64,000 nucleotides of DNA from Atrichornis clamosus (lineage: Eukaryota; Chordata; Aves; Passeriformes; Menuridae), in assembly GCA_013400975.1 (NCBI GenBank), contig WBMZ01011390.1, forward strand, positions 248,001 to 312,000, read 5' to 3'. Below the pieces are notes generated by a model. The model made no database searches, was not told the DNA's origin, and worked only from the letters and a program-made list of their open reading frames with translations. Shown piece after piece: positions 37,971 through 50,750 of this stretch. How positions within the stretch are numbered: position 1 is the first letter of the stretch; every line of letters starts with the position of its first letter. A program made the translations under genes and the position numbers.

Positions 37971-40185
37971 ATTTCCAAACACTTGGCAAAGACTGACTAA
38001 TTAATATTCTGAAACACTTGTAAGGAGAGACATTCCTTTCTTTGAAGAACTACTGCTATTCCCCTAAAAAGAGTTTGTAGACTAGAAATTCTAGGAATCC
38101 TTCTGTCCTTCATCTCCACCTTCCCCGTTGTGCCCTGTAAGAGATCCCTGTCAAGTCGAAAAGCTCAATCAACCTCTGTTCCAGAGCCTCTGCTGCTCCC
38201 GACAGGGCAGCAGAAGTGGGCAAATCACCTTACAGGAGTGCCAGGATTCAGCTACACGGACCAAACACACAACCTTTCTGATGGGGGCTTTTTTTGCCTA
38301 CTTTTGCTTTAAGAGGTTCTCTATTGAAGACCATTAACATTGAGGGGAATAACTTCAGGGAGAACACTGGGTGTCACGCGGGGCAGGTTTTGTTGCTCAG
38401 AACCCAGCAGGCACCTGAGCTGTCAGTCTGTATGAGCAGAGAAACTGAAAAAATTCAGGTAGGTTTCTGGGAATTATAGTTGTCCAATACTTGAAACTAC
38501 TAATATAAGTAGAAGCAAAGCTCCTTTATGGAACCAAACAGATGAAACAATAGCAATCTCCATCCCAAACACAGTCAGGTTTTATGACCTAAAGGAAAAA
38601 CAAGCATTGCAGGGTATTTCTCTGACATTGTTCATGAGCACTTTTGTGCCTGTTTGAGATGAAGGAAATACCAGAGCAACAGGTGAAGAGGAAAACAGCA
38701 GACTCAGAAGCATGTTGGAGTCCAGAGGACAAACCAACAGTGAGTGTTTAGGATCAGTGCTGGCTCAATGAGGAGATGAAGATGTTGGTGTTACCTGGAC
38801 AAAATGTTATTGAGGCCCGAGGTATAACAGCTGCCCTTCATTCCAGAGAGCTGTAAAGAAGCCACTTATGAAACTATAGCAGTCTCCAAATCAAAGCCAA
38901 AAAATATGTCCTCACCCAAAAAGCACAGGGAAGTCCCTGGTCATTGAGGAATGCTTGGTAGATTGAGGAGAGGGAAGCAGAGGACATATGGACATGGAGC
39001 AGGAGCCAAACACACACTCCAGAAAGAGAGAGTGAGATTATTTGCCAGAGTTCAAGACGTGAGTTCAAGGTATAGGCTAAGGAAATATCTCATGTTATTT
39101 GATTTTTGTTCTGTTCAAGAAGATTAGCCCTTATCAGCCTTCAAAATATGCAAATTTGGATGGAAGATATGCCCAGTGCATTCATTTCCTTCTCTCTAGA
39201 AACTTTTTTTTTTCTTAGCCAGCTGCTTGAAACCAAAGGAGGAACCATGTGCATTATTCAGAGAAAACTGTGTGCTCATCTTTTCTCCTGATCTTGATCC
39301 TAACAAGGCACCCTCTGAGACTGAACACAGAGAATGCAGAAATAGGAATCAGCATGATACCCCACTCTGGTATATTACAGAAGAAGTGCAGAGATCCACA
39401 GTAAATTTGGAGACCCCTCAAATAGTTATTTCACATCTTCAAAGTCTTCTCTCTCCTTGAAAACCATGAACTTGAGCAATCAGTAGAAAGTTTCCAGTGA
39501 AGTCAGTTGCTCATTTCCAGTAGGAAGCAGTATGGTCCAAATGGAAACAAAAAAGCCCATATCTAGGTGCTCCCCAAGAGATTTTCCTGCAGGTACAGAC
39601 ACGGAGGAAAAGCCTGTAGAAGACATTGCCGTAATGAAAATCTCATCTCCCTGTTGCTCCTTTGTGCTCCACTTCAGCATCTCAACCTGTGGCATAAAAG
39701 ATTTCATGATCAAAAACTGCAGGTATCTTCCTTTACTTTCTCCTAGGAGTCTGAGTTAGTTTGCTGGGAAACTTCAAATGGATTTCTGTGGGTTTTAGAT
39801 CAGGCACTCAGGGATAGGGGCTAAGGAAAGGATCTTGGTGGTATCAGTGTATGAGTACAAGAGTGATAGTCAGAACAGCCAGGAAATGAAATGGGGTATG
39901 ATGCACCTAATAACTTACTGAAAATTCTTCAACAGGGAATACAGCCAAAATCTCAGTAGAGATGTGAGCCTTTATTTCAAAACAGAGCAAGAAGCCTCTT
40001 GGCAAACTTCCCAAAAGCAAGGTGTGCAGTTGAAAGAATTACTTCCAAACAATTCCATTCCAGAAGTACAGATTGAATGGAGATTATCACGGCTACCCCC
40101 AGGGCATGACTAACCAGGACTGGTGAGGTAGCTCAAGCTGGTGAACTCTCTAAAACTGATGTTTCAAAAACATATTGTGTGATAA
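37971..40185. other. Unassigned non-coding stretch
   Basis: Open frames are at most 78 codons. No transposon tail or RNA gene was recognised. Confidence 0.5.
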
Positions 40186-40273
40186 GGGCCAGATCCTCAG
40201 CTGGCATTGGCAAGGGCAGCTCTGAGAACATCAGTGGAGTTGTATCATTTTATGCCAGGGGAGAATTTGGCCC
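40186..40273. repeat. Small palindromic (MITE-like) element, copy 3
   Basis: This is the best copy. The left end 'gggccagatcctcagctggc' pairs with the right end 'gccaggggagaatttggccc' as inverted repeats of about 22 bases. Between them lies 'catcagtggagttgtatcat', which holds the CAGTGGA core shared with other copies. Length is 88 bases. The two-ended palindromic layout suggests a non-autonomous DNA transposon or an old hairpin repeat. No coding capacity. Confidence 0.72.
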
Positions 40274-41917
40274 GTGGAATGCAGGCAGAGATGATTCATG
40301 GTTTAATACCAGGTAACACAAGGCTCTGTCAGAAAGACTTTAAACTAATAAACTGTGATAATCTAATCTTGTTATCTCAAATACAAACCACTTCATCAAC
40401 CTCAGATTAAGTCAGTATGGGCTACATCTTCCCAGCCCTTTAGGAGGAAAAATGCAGTAATTTACCATCTGGTTATAATGTGAGGGTCACATGCAAAGAA
40501 CAAAAGTCTCTCAATATATATAATTTTTTGTATTCTGGAAGTTAGGGATAATGACTCTGCTGTCAAGAACTATTTGTGAGAAAGTTATAATGAGGGGATA
40601 TGAAGAAATTGTCATTATTCCTCAGCTCAGAAAGCTTACAGGGTTTGCAAAATAGGGTAGAAGTTTTGCTGAAATATTGCTATTGTTCAGCGTCTGATAC
40701 ACTGACATTTCTAATATTGCTTCATTCACTTTTTCATTTTACATCTATTTGTACAAGCTTGGAAGTCAATGCCACAAGTCAGTCTGTACTTATTTGGGTG
40801 AAACCAGAATCTCGGGATACGTGACCTCTTCCTTTTGTGCAATCCTATATTGCACAAGAATCCCTAACTTCAGTAACTAAAATTTGGGGGTGACTTTCCC
40901 AACTTAATAACTTGCTCAGACTATTATTTCTCAGACAGTAGAACGTTAACTTTCTTTATTGTGAGAGTCATTTTTTGGAAGTCAATCCTAACTCAGTTGT
41001 TGATGGAGAGATTACTGTTTTGAAGGCAATTCGAAGAGATTATTAAAATATATTAATTCAAATTCTTTCTGACAAGCCTTAAGTGCGTGAGATAATAGTC
41101 ATAAAATTGGTAAAAGGTAAGCACCATGAAAAGGAGTAAAATAAGCTATTCTTCAGATGGTTAATGCAAAGTAAAGGGATTGCAGGGAAACACAGGCTTT
41201 GCTCAGACATTAGGAAAAATTTTCTTAATATTTATCTAAAATTAACATAATTTTAAAATCACTCCTCTTCTACTTTGGACTTATCTATAACCAAATCTGT
41301 AAAAATTCGAAATAACTGCATATGACAATGGCTGTTGATGAGACTTTTAGGCAGATGCCATATTCCACTGAAGCTCATGAGTGCCCTTTGCTTTATCTCA
41401 TTTGGCTTTGGGATGCTCCACTTACCTTTTAATCAAAATCTTGTAGTGGTAATTGAGCTGTCTTGGTATTGGAAGTATTAAAGGTGTGTCAAGACACTCT
41501 CTTACTAATCCAGGAAGGGACAGTCTTTCCTGAATCCCAGAGACACTTAATGGTTTATGGGACATGACTTTACTCTAGGTGTCATCTTTTAAATAGCAAG
41601 TAAAATTAAGGTCTGGCCATTTGTGATTATAAAAGATCATTAATTTCATTAGGAATTGAGGTGCTCAATTCCCTTGCATCTAATTGAATTGTGCTTAAGT
41701 TACATTTCTTTGTTTTTCTATTATTTCCCACAAAAGAGTGATTGGTCTGATATTTAACCTGGAGATTAAATGATGAGATATAATACCAGTAAAATGGACA
41801 ATCTTAAACCACATACACATCACTGACAGCACTTAATTTATAAGTGCCACTTTTATATCCCTTATTTGTTTCTTGTGATTATACTAGCTTAATAATATGT
41901 CCATGATATAGGATATA

Positions 41918-41935
41918 TTATGTATATATACATAA
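41918..41935. repeat. Perfect 18-bp AT-rich palindrome
   Basis: 'ttatgtatatatacataa' equals its own reverse complement. It is AT-only apart from one G and one C, so chance occurrence in such DNA is not rare. Confidence 0.85.
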
Positions 41936-44075
41936 AACCCTACATAGGTAACATACAATTCATCATATGTTCATCATTCATTAAAACAAGACAAGATATC
42001 CAGTGTGGGAACAGTCTTTGCTCCTCACATCGAAAGATGCATCCATTTTCTTCTTTGAAACATCCAGATAATGAACCCCTAAACTGAAAAAAATAAGTCT
42101 TAAGTTAAGGGACAACAAGCTAAAATATTTATCAGCAAATATCCACGAACCTCTAAGTAAGGAATAAAATCCTTCATAAGTAACTAATAATTGTAAATAA
42201 TTTTTTTTATATAATATTTCTACTTCTTCCATTATAGTGAAAAAAAAATCTTTTAGGCACATGAGAAAACAGTTGTGGAAGATTTAAAAAAAAAAAACGG
42301 ACTATTACTTCTAGGAAGTAGCACTTACTCAAATTTGTTCCATTTTTGAACTTGTCACCTTTGTGGCAATAAATGCAGTCATACAGAAAGGACTGATGCA
42401 GCAACTCGAGCTGGTGAGGGCCAAAGGGACAACTTGCATGAGTGAGGACTGCTCCTTCAGGCCCTCAGTGCCTCAGTTTAGTAACCTGAGGACAATGGCC
42501 TCTATATTGTATCTAGGGAAGAGTAGAGTATATGCAGGTGTGCTCCTACAAGGTAAAAAAAAGCAATTAAAAAAATCTGACAAGATAAAATCAGAGATAA
42601 AATTGTGAGTTCTCTTCTGATGTGTGCAGTCATTAGATAACTTAATTTTATCACAGAATACGCAAGCTTACACTGTTTTTAACTGCTGATTAACTGACCG
42701 CTCTGTATTTGATTTTGAATTTTTAAAAAGTGGAAGACAACTATATGCTATTACCTGCAGAATTAGTAAAAAAGAACAAGATGGCCTCAGCCATAAGAAG
42801 GTGATGTGGGTGGTCATGGGTGTTTGCACACCCAGCAGAGTTTGGGTGATATCACCTCCATGATCCCATGGCACATCTTACTCAAGGATTTCTCCTCAAA
42901 GGGATGTCAACTGCCAGTGACATCCTTGAATGCGTTAGACAAAAAGAAAAGTGGTTTTGCTATGATTTTCTAAACAAATATCTGGTTTACTTCAAATGCC
43001 TGATGCCAAGACCGGAGATGGTTATAATTAAAATTAGATCTTAGGGAGTGAACTGCAACATGCCTGTTTATAGTGTTTATAAACATGTTTGCTTTCACAC
43101 TGCTTATTTTCTTAAGCTCTATCATGAACTCCTTAACTGCCTGTGATGATGAGTTTGTCTCAGTAGCTCTCTCTGCCTGATTTCAGCAAGTCCGATACTT
43201 TTCCCTCTGTTTCCCCGTACTGCTCAGGCAGCTGTTTCTCCAGTGTGTGACTTGGTTGCCACAAGGCTGCAATACCTCTCCTAACTCCATTTCACTTCTT
43301 TTAGAACAATTAATAATGTATCTCTAAGTGTCTCACTAATTGCGCTCCTGTAAGGTTTGCAGGTTCAGACTCCTGTTAGACTTCACATGAAATTTCATCT
43401 CCCTCGAATATTCCATTTCCATGCCTGTTTGGATTGTGTCAGTACTCTGGTAGTATTCATAAGCAAATATGATTGTAATTTAGGCCTCCTCTTGTCAATG
43501 ATGCATGAGAGATTTACAAGCATTAATACGAGTTAGGATGTAAATCCCTTGCTCAACAATAGCAGAGAATAACCCCCTTCATATAGATTCTGACGACCTA
43601 TGAACTAAGGGTCAAGTGGGCCATGCCACAAATTATCTGACAGCAACAGATGCCAAAGTCTTGGGAGAAGAAAAAAATAACAAAAAACTGAGGGCTAGGA
43701 AATGCTCAGTGCATTTTCACAAAGAAAAAGCAATTGCAGCTATTCCTATAACTTCATGCGTCAGCCACTGACACAGCCACAAATTACAAGAAGCAAAACA
43801 AAGATTCCTTCTTGCCTGGCAGCAAACTTCCTTCTTTCTCCAAAAATACACAAAAGCAGCTCCAAAATAAATAGTCATCACAATTAATTACCTACCCAAA
43901 CTGAGGGCTGTGCAATAAATCTTTAAAGTTTTCAAGTGCACTTTCAGTATAAGGAAATGTTTGAAGAGTCAAGCAGCAAAAACCACAAAGTATGTCAATT
44001 CTGAAAATAAATGATGTTTTCATAACTCTGAGATAATCAGATTAGTTCTCCACTCCTTTGCCTCAAGTTTTATAC

Positions 44076-44200
44076 CTGTCTGACTCCATTGATTTCAATA
44101 GGGGTTTAATCTACACTACATCAGGTCTATATCAGTCCTACATCAATTGTAAATTGATTTACACCCGTTGTAAGTTAGAGGAGGATCACACCCAGTGTAA
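44076..44200. repeat. Probable member of the palindromic element family, rearranged
   Basis: 'gactccattgatttcaatag' holds the family core, and 'gatttacacccgttgtaagt' plus 'cccagtgtaa' match the 'tttacacc-gtgtaa' motif of related amniote palindromes. Clear paired ends were not found, so boundaries are approximate. Confidence 0.45.
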
Positions 44201-45044
44201 TAGTTCACAGGCCTTATGGTTTGTTCTCACATCTGCCTTTGCATTTTACTCTGAAATCTCGTGGTATTACTTTTGGCTGTTGTGGGTTCTTTCTGTCACC
44301 CCACAGGAGTGTGAGGTCCTGTGCACGCAAGCAAGAGGTACAGCTCCGAACCAGGGGACTGCAGATCACTTCAGCTTTTCTTTTCTAACCTCATTAAAGG
44401 CACTTTCCTTTTTTTGAACTGGTCATTGGTTTTGCCCAGATAGTGATGAAAGTCCCAAATCCTGCGTAGATTTTTGCACTTGTGAAATCTGTCTGTGGAC
44501 ACAACACTTGACGTGATAGGAAGCCAAAACAGAAGTTCTGGTGGAACTAAGACTGTGTTGAGATAAGGGTGGAGAGGAAGAGAAGAAAAACATAGCCATC
44601 AATTCCAAAACAGAGATTTTACATACGAGCACCCTCACTTGTGTGAGGAATGTCCCCAGAATCTTCATTTTGATCAATATAACAGGAACTGTTTCAAATT
44701 CTAATTCAGTGAAATGACTTGGAATAAGCTGGTTGGACCAGGGCCATCATTACCAGATTCATCAATTCACAGTAATGATGCCTCAAAACAGAGCATAAGA
44801 AATTTCAGCATTTGTATCTATTCCATAGTTTTTGTTGAAAAATGGAACATTAATGAAGGTAAGAGCAGCATGAGAAAATATGGAAAAGATGCAAGGGGTT
44901 GTGGGTTCTCATTTTTTTGAAGATGATTCATTTGGCAAAACTTTCTCTGAAATTGCAGTATCTGGTTCCTGAGCTGCCAGATGAGCAGTGAAACTCAGTA
45001 GCATTTGTTACTGGTGTCTAAATCCATTTCTTTGTTTTGCAATC

Positions 45045-45145
45045 CCCTGTGCAGTGACTTTGGACAAGATGACCCCTCTAGATGTGCCTTCCTCACGAAC
45101 TCCAAGCCTAAAATTCTATTAACTCGGATTTGATTCTGAGACTGT
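45045..45145 (+). mobile_element. Short CR1 3'-end fragment
   Basis: 'tttggacaagatgacccctc', then 'gtgccttcctcacgaactcc', then 'aagcctaaaattctatt' follow the order of the CR1 terminal region ('ttggacaagatgacctc', 'ggtgccttccaac', 'ctaaaattctatgattctat'). A few inserted bases and an altered 3' terminus make it a diverged copy. Confidence 0.55.
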
Positions 45146-46802
45146 TTTGTCACTGCCAGAACAAACACCTTTGTTTCACGCTATGTTAAATGCAGTGTTA
45201 ATTAAAAGATCATAATCATTGCTCCCCTTCCCCCATGAAACCCTGAGACAAGAAAAGGCGATCTGTGCCTGTGTATAAAATTCTGGGTAATTTATGCGGG
45301 TAACTGAGGGGATACCTCTCTTGCCTGGTTATTGCTTAGAATCACAGTCCATCAGCTTGGATCACGAGCGGGGCAGAGACACCAGTCTGGGGTGGGGCAG
45401 AGGCATAAACCAGTGGGCAGAATGCACCATGGGGAACAACGGGGTAAAACAACAGGGACACAGCAGCAAACACTGCGTGATGAGAAACCATTTGTGAGGT
45501 TTTACAGTAAAAATGAGTGCATCTCGTTAAATCTGTTTGCAGACATCTATACAACAACTGAAGATGTCATATCCCATTTCATTTTAGCCTTTTTGTTCTC
45601 ACGGCTGCCATCAGCCTTGTTTTCCCTGCAGATGCTTTTGCAAACAAGATGCCAGATCTCAAGGGGATTTCTGTTTTAGAACAAAAATTGCAAATAAATG
45701 AAGGACTGTAAAATATTTCAGTGGAAGGGAAATGAAAAAATTACAGAGGCTCTGACCTGCTACTGTTTTTTGTTTGTATTTGTTCAGAGATTAGCAGCAG
45801 GGGAAGCTGGAAATTATTCTGCGCAGGCATTATATTTCATGCAAGATAACGTGCATTTAAAATTATGCAATCATCTTTCTTGTATTAATGTGAGGTTAAC
45901 TGAAAGGCCCATCTTTCTCTTCTCTTTTTTGGGGATGGATAAAATCTGCACTGGGTTCACAGTGTTGCTGAAAACTTGAATGGAGTTTGTAAGTCCTGTG
46001 GTTGCCCTGGAAAATATGCCGGTGGCCCATTTGTATCTGAGTCAACAGCAGGCTTTTTTTTGTGGCAGAAGAAGGTCTCCAAGCTGGAAGAGCCTTTGCA
46101 AAGGTGTTTCATATGTTGTGACTATTTACAGATACTGTGGAGAATGCAGCAGGAGCAGCCAGTGAATCGCCATCAGGTTTATGTGCAGTAACACAGATGT
46201 TGAAACTCTGCTGGCCGTGTTCAATCAGCCAATTTGGGTACAACCTCAAAAGATATTGCTTCCATATAGTTTGCCAGAAACAGCCGTTTGGTTGCACATG
46301 CTTTTGACTCTTCCAGCACTTTATTGAATGAGGAGTGTGAACACGACTCTGATTCCCTGTTTATTTTCAAGGAAGGAAAAAAAAACCTCGGCTTGTTAAA
46401 CCTGTATAGAAGTCCCACTCCAAAGCAAACTCATTGTTATTTGAAGGGATGAGTGAAAACATCCATTTTGACCAACTAAAGAATTCCATTAATTATATAT
46501 ATGCCTCATCTGACACAAACACTTGTATCCATGGAATAATACCCACTGAATTTTGCAGAATTTGAAGCAAAGGTTCTATTCAATACAGCAGCACCGTGCA
46601 CCAGGACAACATGCATTTTCAGGAACCTATGAAAACTATACTGGCCTTAGAAACTAAAAAAGTGGAGAGCAAAGAAGAATATGCCAGTCAGTGCCAATTT
46701 ATTGGAATGCTGGTTATAAATGAGCCAGCCTCAGTTATCATCTAAATACCTGTACACATGCATGAACAAATATATTTACACGAGTGCATGTTTATGTATT
46801 GA
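45146..46802. other. Unassigned non-coding stretch
   Basis: Open frames up to 115 codons (45332-45679) overlap frames on the opposite strand and are unrecognised. A GC-richer patch at 45350-45470 has partly repeated 'ggggcagag' motifs. Confidence 0.5.
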
Positions 46803-47017
46803 TGTGATTTAACCCCAGCCAGCATCTAAGCACCACAGAGCTTGTGGCTCCCACACAGCAACTCCCCACTGCAGGATGGAGGACAAAACAGTATAAACAC
46901 TACTCAGCAACGAAATACCAGTGTGTTATCAACATTATTCTCATACTAAATCCAAAACACAGCCCTGTATCAGCCACTAGGATGAAAATTAACTTTACCT
47001 CAGACGAAACCACGACA
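46803..47017 (-). mobile_element. ERVL-type solo LTR, internally deleted, 5-bp target duplication
   Basis: Both ends match a common bird endogenous-retrovirus LTR that I remember, transcribed on the minus strand. The plus-strand left end reads 'aaccccagccagcatctaag', and the right part contains 'gtgttatcaacattattctc' and 'aaatccaaaacacagccctg'. The element runs TG...CA and is flanked on both sides by ATTGA (46798-46802 and 47018-47022), an exact 5-bp duplication as expected for class III (ERVL) integrases. At 215 bases it is much shorter than the complete LTR as I remember it; the missing middle joins near 46885-46895. No internal viral region or gene is present, consistent with LTR-LTR recombination. 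Confidence 0.85.
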
Positions 47018-50000
47018 ATTGACTACATAAGCACATATATCTATGCATGTATATAAATTCATTTACATGTATTTATATGAAAGAAGATGCATGTGCAGAA
47101 AAAAAACCATATTGAAAGGGAAATCAAAGTGACCTTTATGCTCTTTGGAATTAAGGAGAATCTAGGATAAACAAATATAGTTGAAAGAAGTAAAAAGAAT
47201 AGCAGAAATGGTTCTGTGTGTATAACTATAGGGAAAAAATCACATAAATTCATTAAAAAAGAAAATAGAGGGTTAGAAGGGGAAGACAAGCCAAATCCAA
47301 TTAATCTGGTTCTTTTATTGAAATCCAGAGTAACGCCCTTAAGTTTGGCTAAGAATAAAATTTTATGCTTTAATATCATTTCAAGCCAAGAATATAAATA
47401 AACTCTTTAAGGAAAAATAAAATAAAATTAGCTCTCTTTAGTCCCGAAAACCAAAGAGGACTTGCTGACTTACAGCTCGTCCTTTTCTGGGTCCTGCGAA
47501 GAGCAGAGTGTGTGCCAAGGTTGGGAGCCTTTGCAAGGACAGGTAAGAGGCAGGGCACATTTATCTGAGCAGGACCCTCCATCCCTGCCTGCCTGCCTCC
47601 TTTCTCTGCAGAGGAGTCAGGAGGTGCTGGAAAGCAGGACTGGGAAGACAATCCAGGGCCGTGGCTGGCTCGGCTGCTCACAGCACTGAGGGACCAGCAG
47701 GTCTTGCCGTAAAGGTCTGCTGGCCTCACTTCTTGTGCTTCTCACAGAACTCGTGCACGGCTGAAGGCTTGTAGCAGACACTGTGTTAACCGTGTGCCCT
47801 CCTGAGCCTTACATTCTTCAAACAATTTTCAGATAATCTCTTGGACACCCCATTGGCCATCATTAGAAGCACATAGCTTTCAGTAACAGTAACTATTGCA
47901 CCTACCTGCAAGTGTGAGACCTACTTGCAACACTTCAACCGATGATTAACTGTGCTCATCTTTGTAACATTTCACTTTGCAACTTTGACATTTTATAAGA
48001 TAAAGTGGAAGGTGTTTATTGCTCAGTCTTGTTAAATGGATTAAAATGTGAAGTAAAGGCTTAAATCCTTTCATGTAGTATAGATTATACTGTTTTAGAT
48101 CCTGTACACCTAAGTCTGCTATACATACGGAAAAATACTTAGGTCTATAGAGAAGCAAAACTTTCTGTCAGTGCAAAGCCTGCCAGAAACAAGTCAGTTC
48201 AGGCAAAGATACAAGTGCCTACTTTGCCTAGGAGAAATATTCTTGTCACATAAAAATCCCACCATTAATCAAAAATCACATTATAGCTTCTGGAATGAAG
48301 TTTCCTTTACTACTCTTTAATAATAAGTCTAAGATAAGATAAAATTGGTAATTGTACCTTCTCTTCTGATAGAAGATAATACTAAAGTGGTATAGAAATT
48401 TGAGTTACAAGAATATATTCACCCTGCTAATAGGCTTCCATTATGTAGTCTTTACTGATTTATTCATTACACATTTTTTCCACATATAGAAAAATTTAAT
48501 TGAAAGTTACTTATTACATTGTTACAAAATGTTAACTAGAAAGTTTTCTTTAATCAAATGATCATTAATGCTGGGAGAGCTGGTTTATTTCAATAGTGCA
48601 TTTAGCAGGAGCAAGAATAACACAGGCATTACCAACAATGGTTTCAAAGCACTGTTTGTTATGTGAGAACTTTCTGGGACTAAACAGACACTGCTGCAGC
48701 TTGCTGGGATAGTATAATACTTTATTTATATTTATGACTTTTCATGATCAAAGTTCTAATGACATGTGAAATGCAGAAAGGTATCTAATGCGGTGCCTTA
48801 TCAAAGGAATGAAATTACCAGGGATGGTAAGAGCTTGTAAAGTCAGATTCTGCCTCGTGCATGTCCCACAGAAGTAGGTGGAAGACAAGTGTTCACACTG
48901 TCTCAGGCAGGAAGGCAACTTGGCGTGACATCCTCCAGCAAAGAAAGCAGGAGAGGGGAAGGTGTACTGGAAGCTGTAGCTGCATCTAAGTCACTTTTGC
49001 ATATTTTGCATTCCCTGAAGGTGAGTTTTTATACCTGTCTGGTATTACTGTATCTCCTAGCGATAATGTCAGCCATGCCCCTGGGGAAACTGAGGGCTCT
49101 TCTTCTAACTGGACCAGTAACCCATTTTCTGAAGTCCTACGTAAACAGAAAACTCAAAGAAATCTTTGGCCCTGAGGAGGTGTAGGATGAGGCACAAGAG
49201 ATGCTCATAGGTGGACACACTGAAGCAAAGAAAAATCTCCAGGCAGGCAACAGCGTAAGTGCAGACAGCAGAGATTCCAATCCTGTCATGTACAGCATCT
49301 TCTGGAATGAATTTTAGCATGTAACTGGATATAAAGTTTTTCAAAAAGCATGTAGGATAGTCCCATTGCACACCAGATTTCATTGTCTCTGGCCAGCGCA
49401 GCACCTGATGGTTCCCACAGCGTCTAAGGAAGGTAAGTACAAACCTGCCTTCTTGCACAGGTGCGACAGACAGACAGAAACAGCCCATCGACAGGGTAGA
49501 TCCAGGCACCCGCCTTGAGCTCCTAAGCCATGTTTGCAAGTATTTCCTGTGTTTGACAATAACCATAACTACACTGTAAACATCTCTCTTATTTCTGATT
49601 GCACACTGCTCAAGAACTGCAGAAAACTGAGTCATTAGGTACATTCATAAAGTCCATGGCTGGCAGAACCACAATCTGACTCAGACTCAACTGTCAGTGT
49701 TTGTTTCCATAGTAAATTTGGTGAAATTCACAGAAGCAGAGCAGCTACTGGAAGAAATCTGGAGAAATACCACGGCCAACTAAGGATCAAAAATGAATGA
49801 GAAAAATACTTGCTGCAAGTTCAGAGACATTGACCTACCTCTTAATTAAAATAAAGAGAGGCCTCATGCCCCTTGTTACTTCGTATCAATGCTGAGATGA
49901 AGAAGCTGCTGCCCTTTAGTCTCTGGTAACCGTTCTGGGACCACAAAACCAATGATTTAAAAGATACGTACGGTATAATTACATGGTCACATGCATTGAT

Positions 50001-50666
50001 ATCTCCAAGCAATTTGCCATGGCCTATGAAACAGTTACTCTGGGTCACTTCCAGTTGGAGCTGTAGGTGAGTGAATGTTCACTGATGGTGCAAAATTCCC
50101 AGGCAAACCTTACAAAATGGTCTTTCACTGCTACACGGGCAAGGTTGTGCCCTTCATCACTGCTGTGTGGTTCCATCGCTGTAGCCACATTAACCTGTCT
50201 CCTCACCCTCTTCCTCACCCCCTGAGCAAGCTGAGGAAGGGTATAGAAAAACTGCACTAACACAAGCTGGCTACTTTGCTTTCCTTAATTTGTTGGTTTC
50301 CTTCGAGAGCTCCTTGCAGGAAACAAAGCTGAATGGTGGTTATTTCTGAGGCTGCTCATCCCCGGTGTGACTTGGCCTCTAGCCTGGAGCTCTGCTTTGC
50401 AACCAGCCTAAGGAATTATATAAGAAAGCCACACATGCTCAGTGACATTACCCAATATCTGCAGAGGGTTATAATTGTTTAGAGAAGCCGAATTCAGAAT
50501 TGATGAGTAAGCATTGCTGAGGAGGCAAAGCCTTGCTCTGCGTTACACCCATCCAGAGCCAGCAAGTCGAGCTGCTTGCAAGTCACATTTATAATGGTGG
50601 CCCTCAGAGCAGAAGTTAGGCCAGGGAGGTTAAGCTGGAATAATCTAAAAGCCTTTCCAACCCCTC
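47018..50666. other. Unassigned stretch with the window's longest open frame
   Basis: Mostly AT-rich, with a GC-richer block at about 47480-47740. It contains a 179-codon minus-strand frame (listed separately). Text at 50615-50665 ('gggaggttaagctggaataa', 'cctttccaacccctc') could be a heavily diverged CR1 end, but the evidence is weak. Confidence 0.45.
49105..49644 (-). other. Longest open frame, 179 codons, unrecognised
   Basis: An ATG-started frame runs uninterrupted for 179 codons on the minus strand. The translation is rich in C, F, L and V, and has no domain, repeat or signal that I recognise. About 0.2-0.3 frames this long are expected by chance in a window this size, so chance is a fair explanation. 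No supporting upstream promoter, homologous family or tight exon boundaries were seen. It is listed because it is the longest frame, not because it is believed to be a gene. Confidence 0.15.
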
Positions 50667-50750
50667 AAAGCCAAATTCTTCCTTGCCTTAGTCCTCCACT
50701 GATGTCAATAGATTTCTTGAGACTGTAAATCAGGCCGGGACTTGGCCCTT
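50667..50750. repeat. Small palindromic (MITE-like) element, copy 4
   Basis: The left end 'aaagccaaattcttcc' pairs with the right end 'gggacttggccctt' in inverted orientation. The interior 'ccactgatgtcaatagattt' holds the shared core. More diverged than copies 1, 3 and 5. Confidence 0.5.

Larger units (their letters stand above)
40274..45044. other. Unassigned stretch with a possible palindromic-family copy
   Basis: It contains a perfect 18-bp AT palindrome at 41918-41935 and a 12-base A run near 42285. Text at 42455-42510 resembles a MIR tail ('gtgcctcagttt...ctgaggacaatg') but is too short to call. The probable repeat copy at 44076-44200 is listed separately. No recognised coding sequence. 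Confidence 0.5.

Noticed and set aside
42455..42510. MIR tail ('gtgcctcagttt...gaggacaatg')
   Set aside because: Too short and diverged, and the 'tgtaaaatgggga' heart is missing.
50615..50665. CR1 3' end ('gggaggttaagctgga...cctttccaacccc')
   Set aside because: Only about 45 diverged bases match and no terminal repeat follows, so not enough to call.
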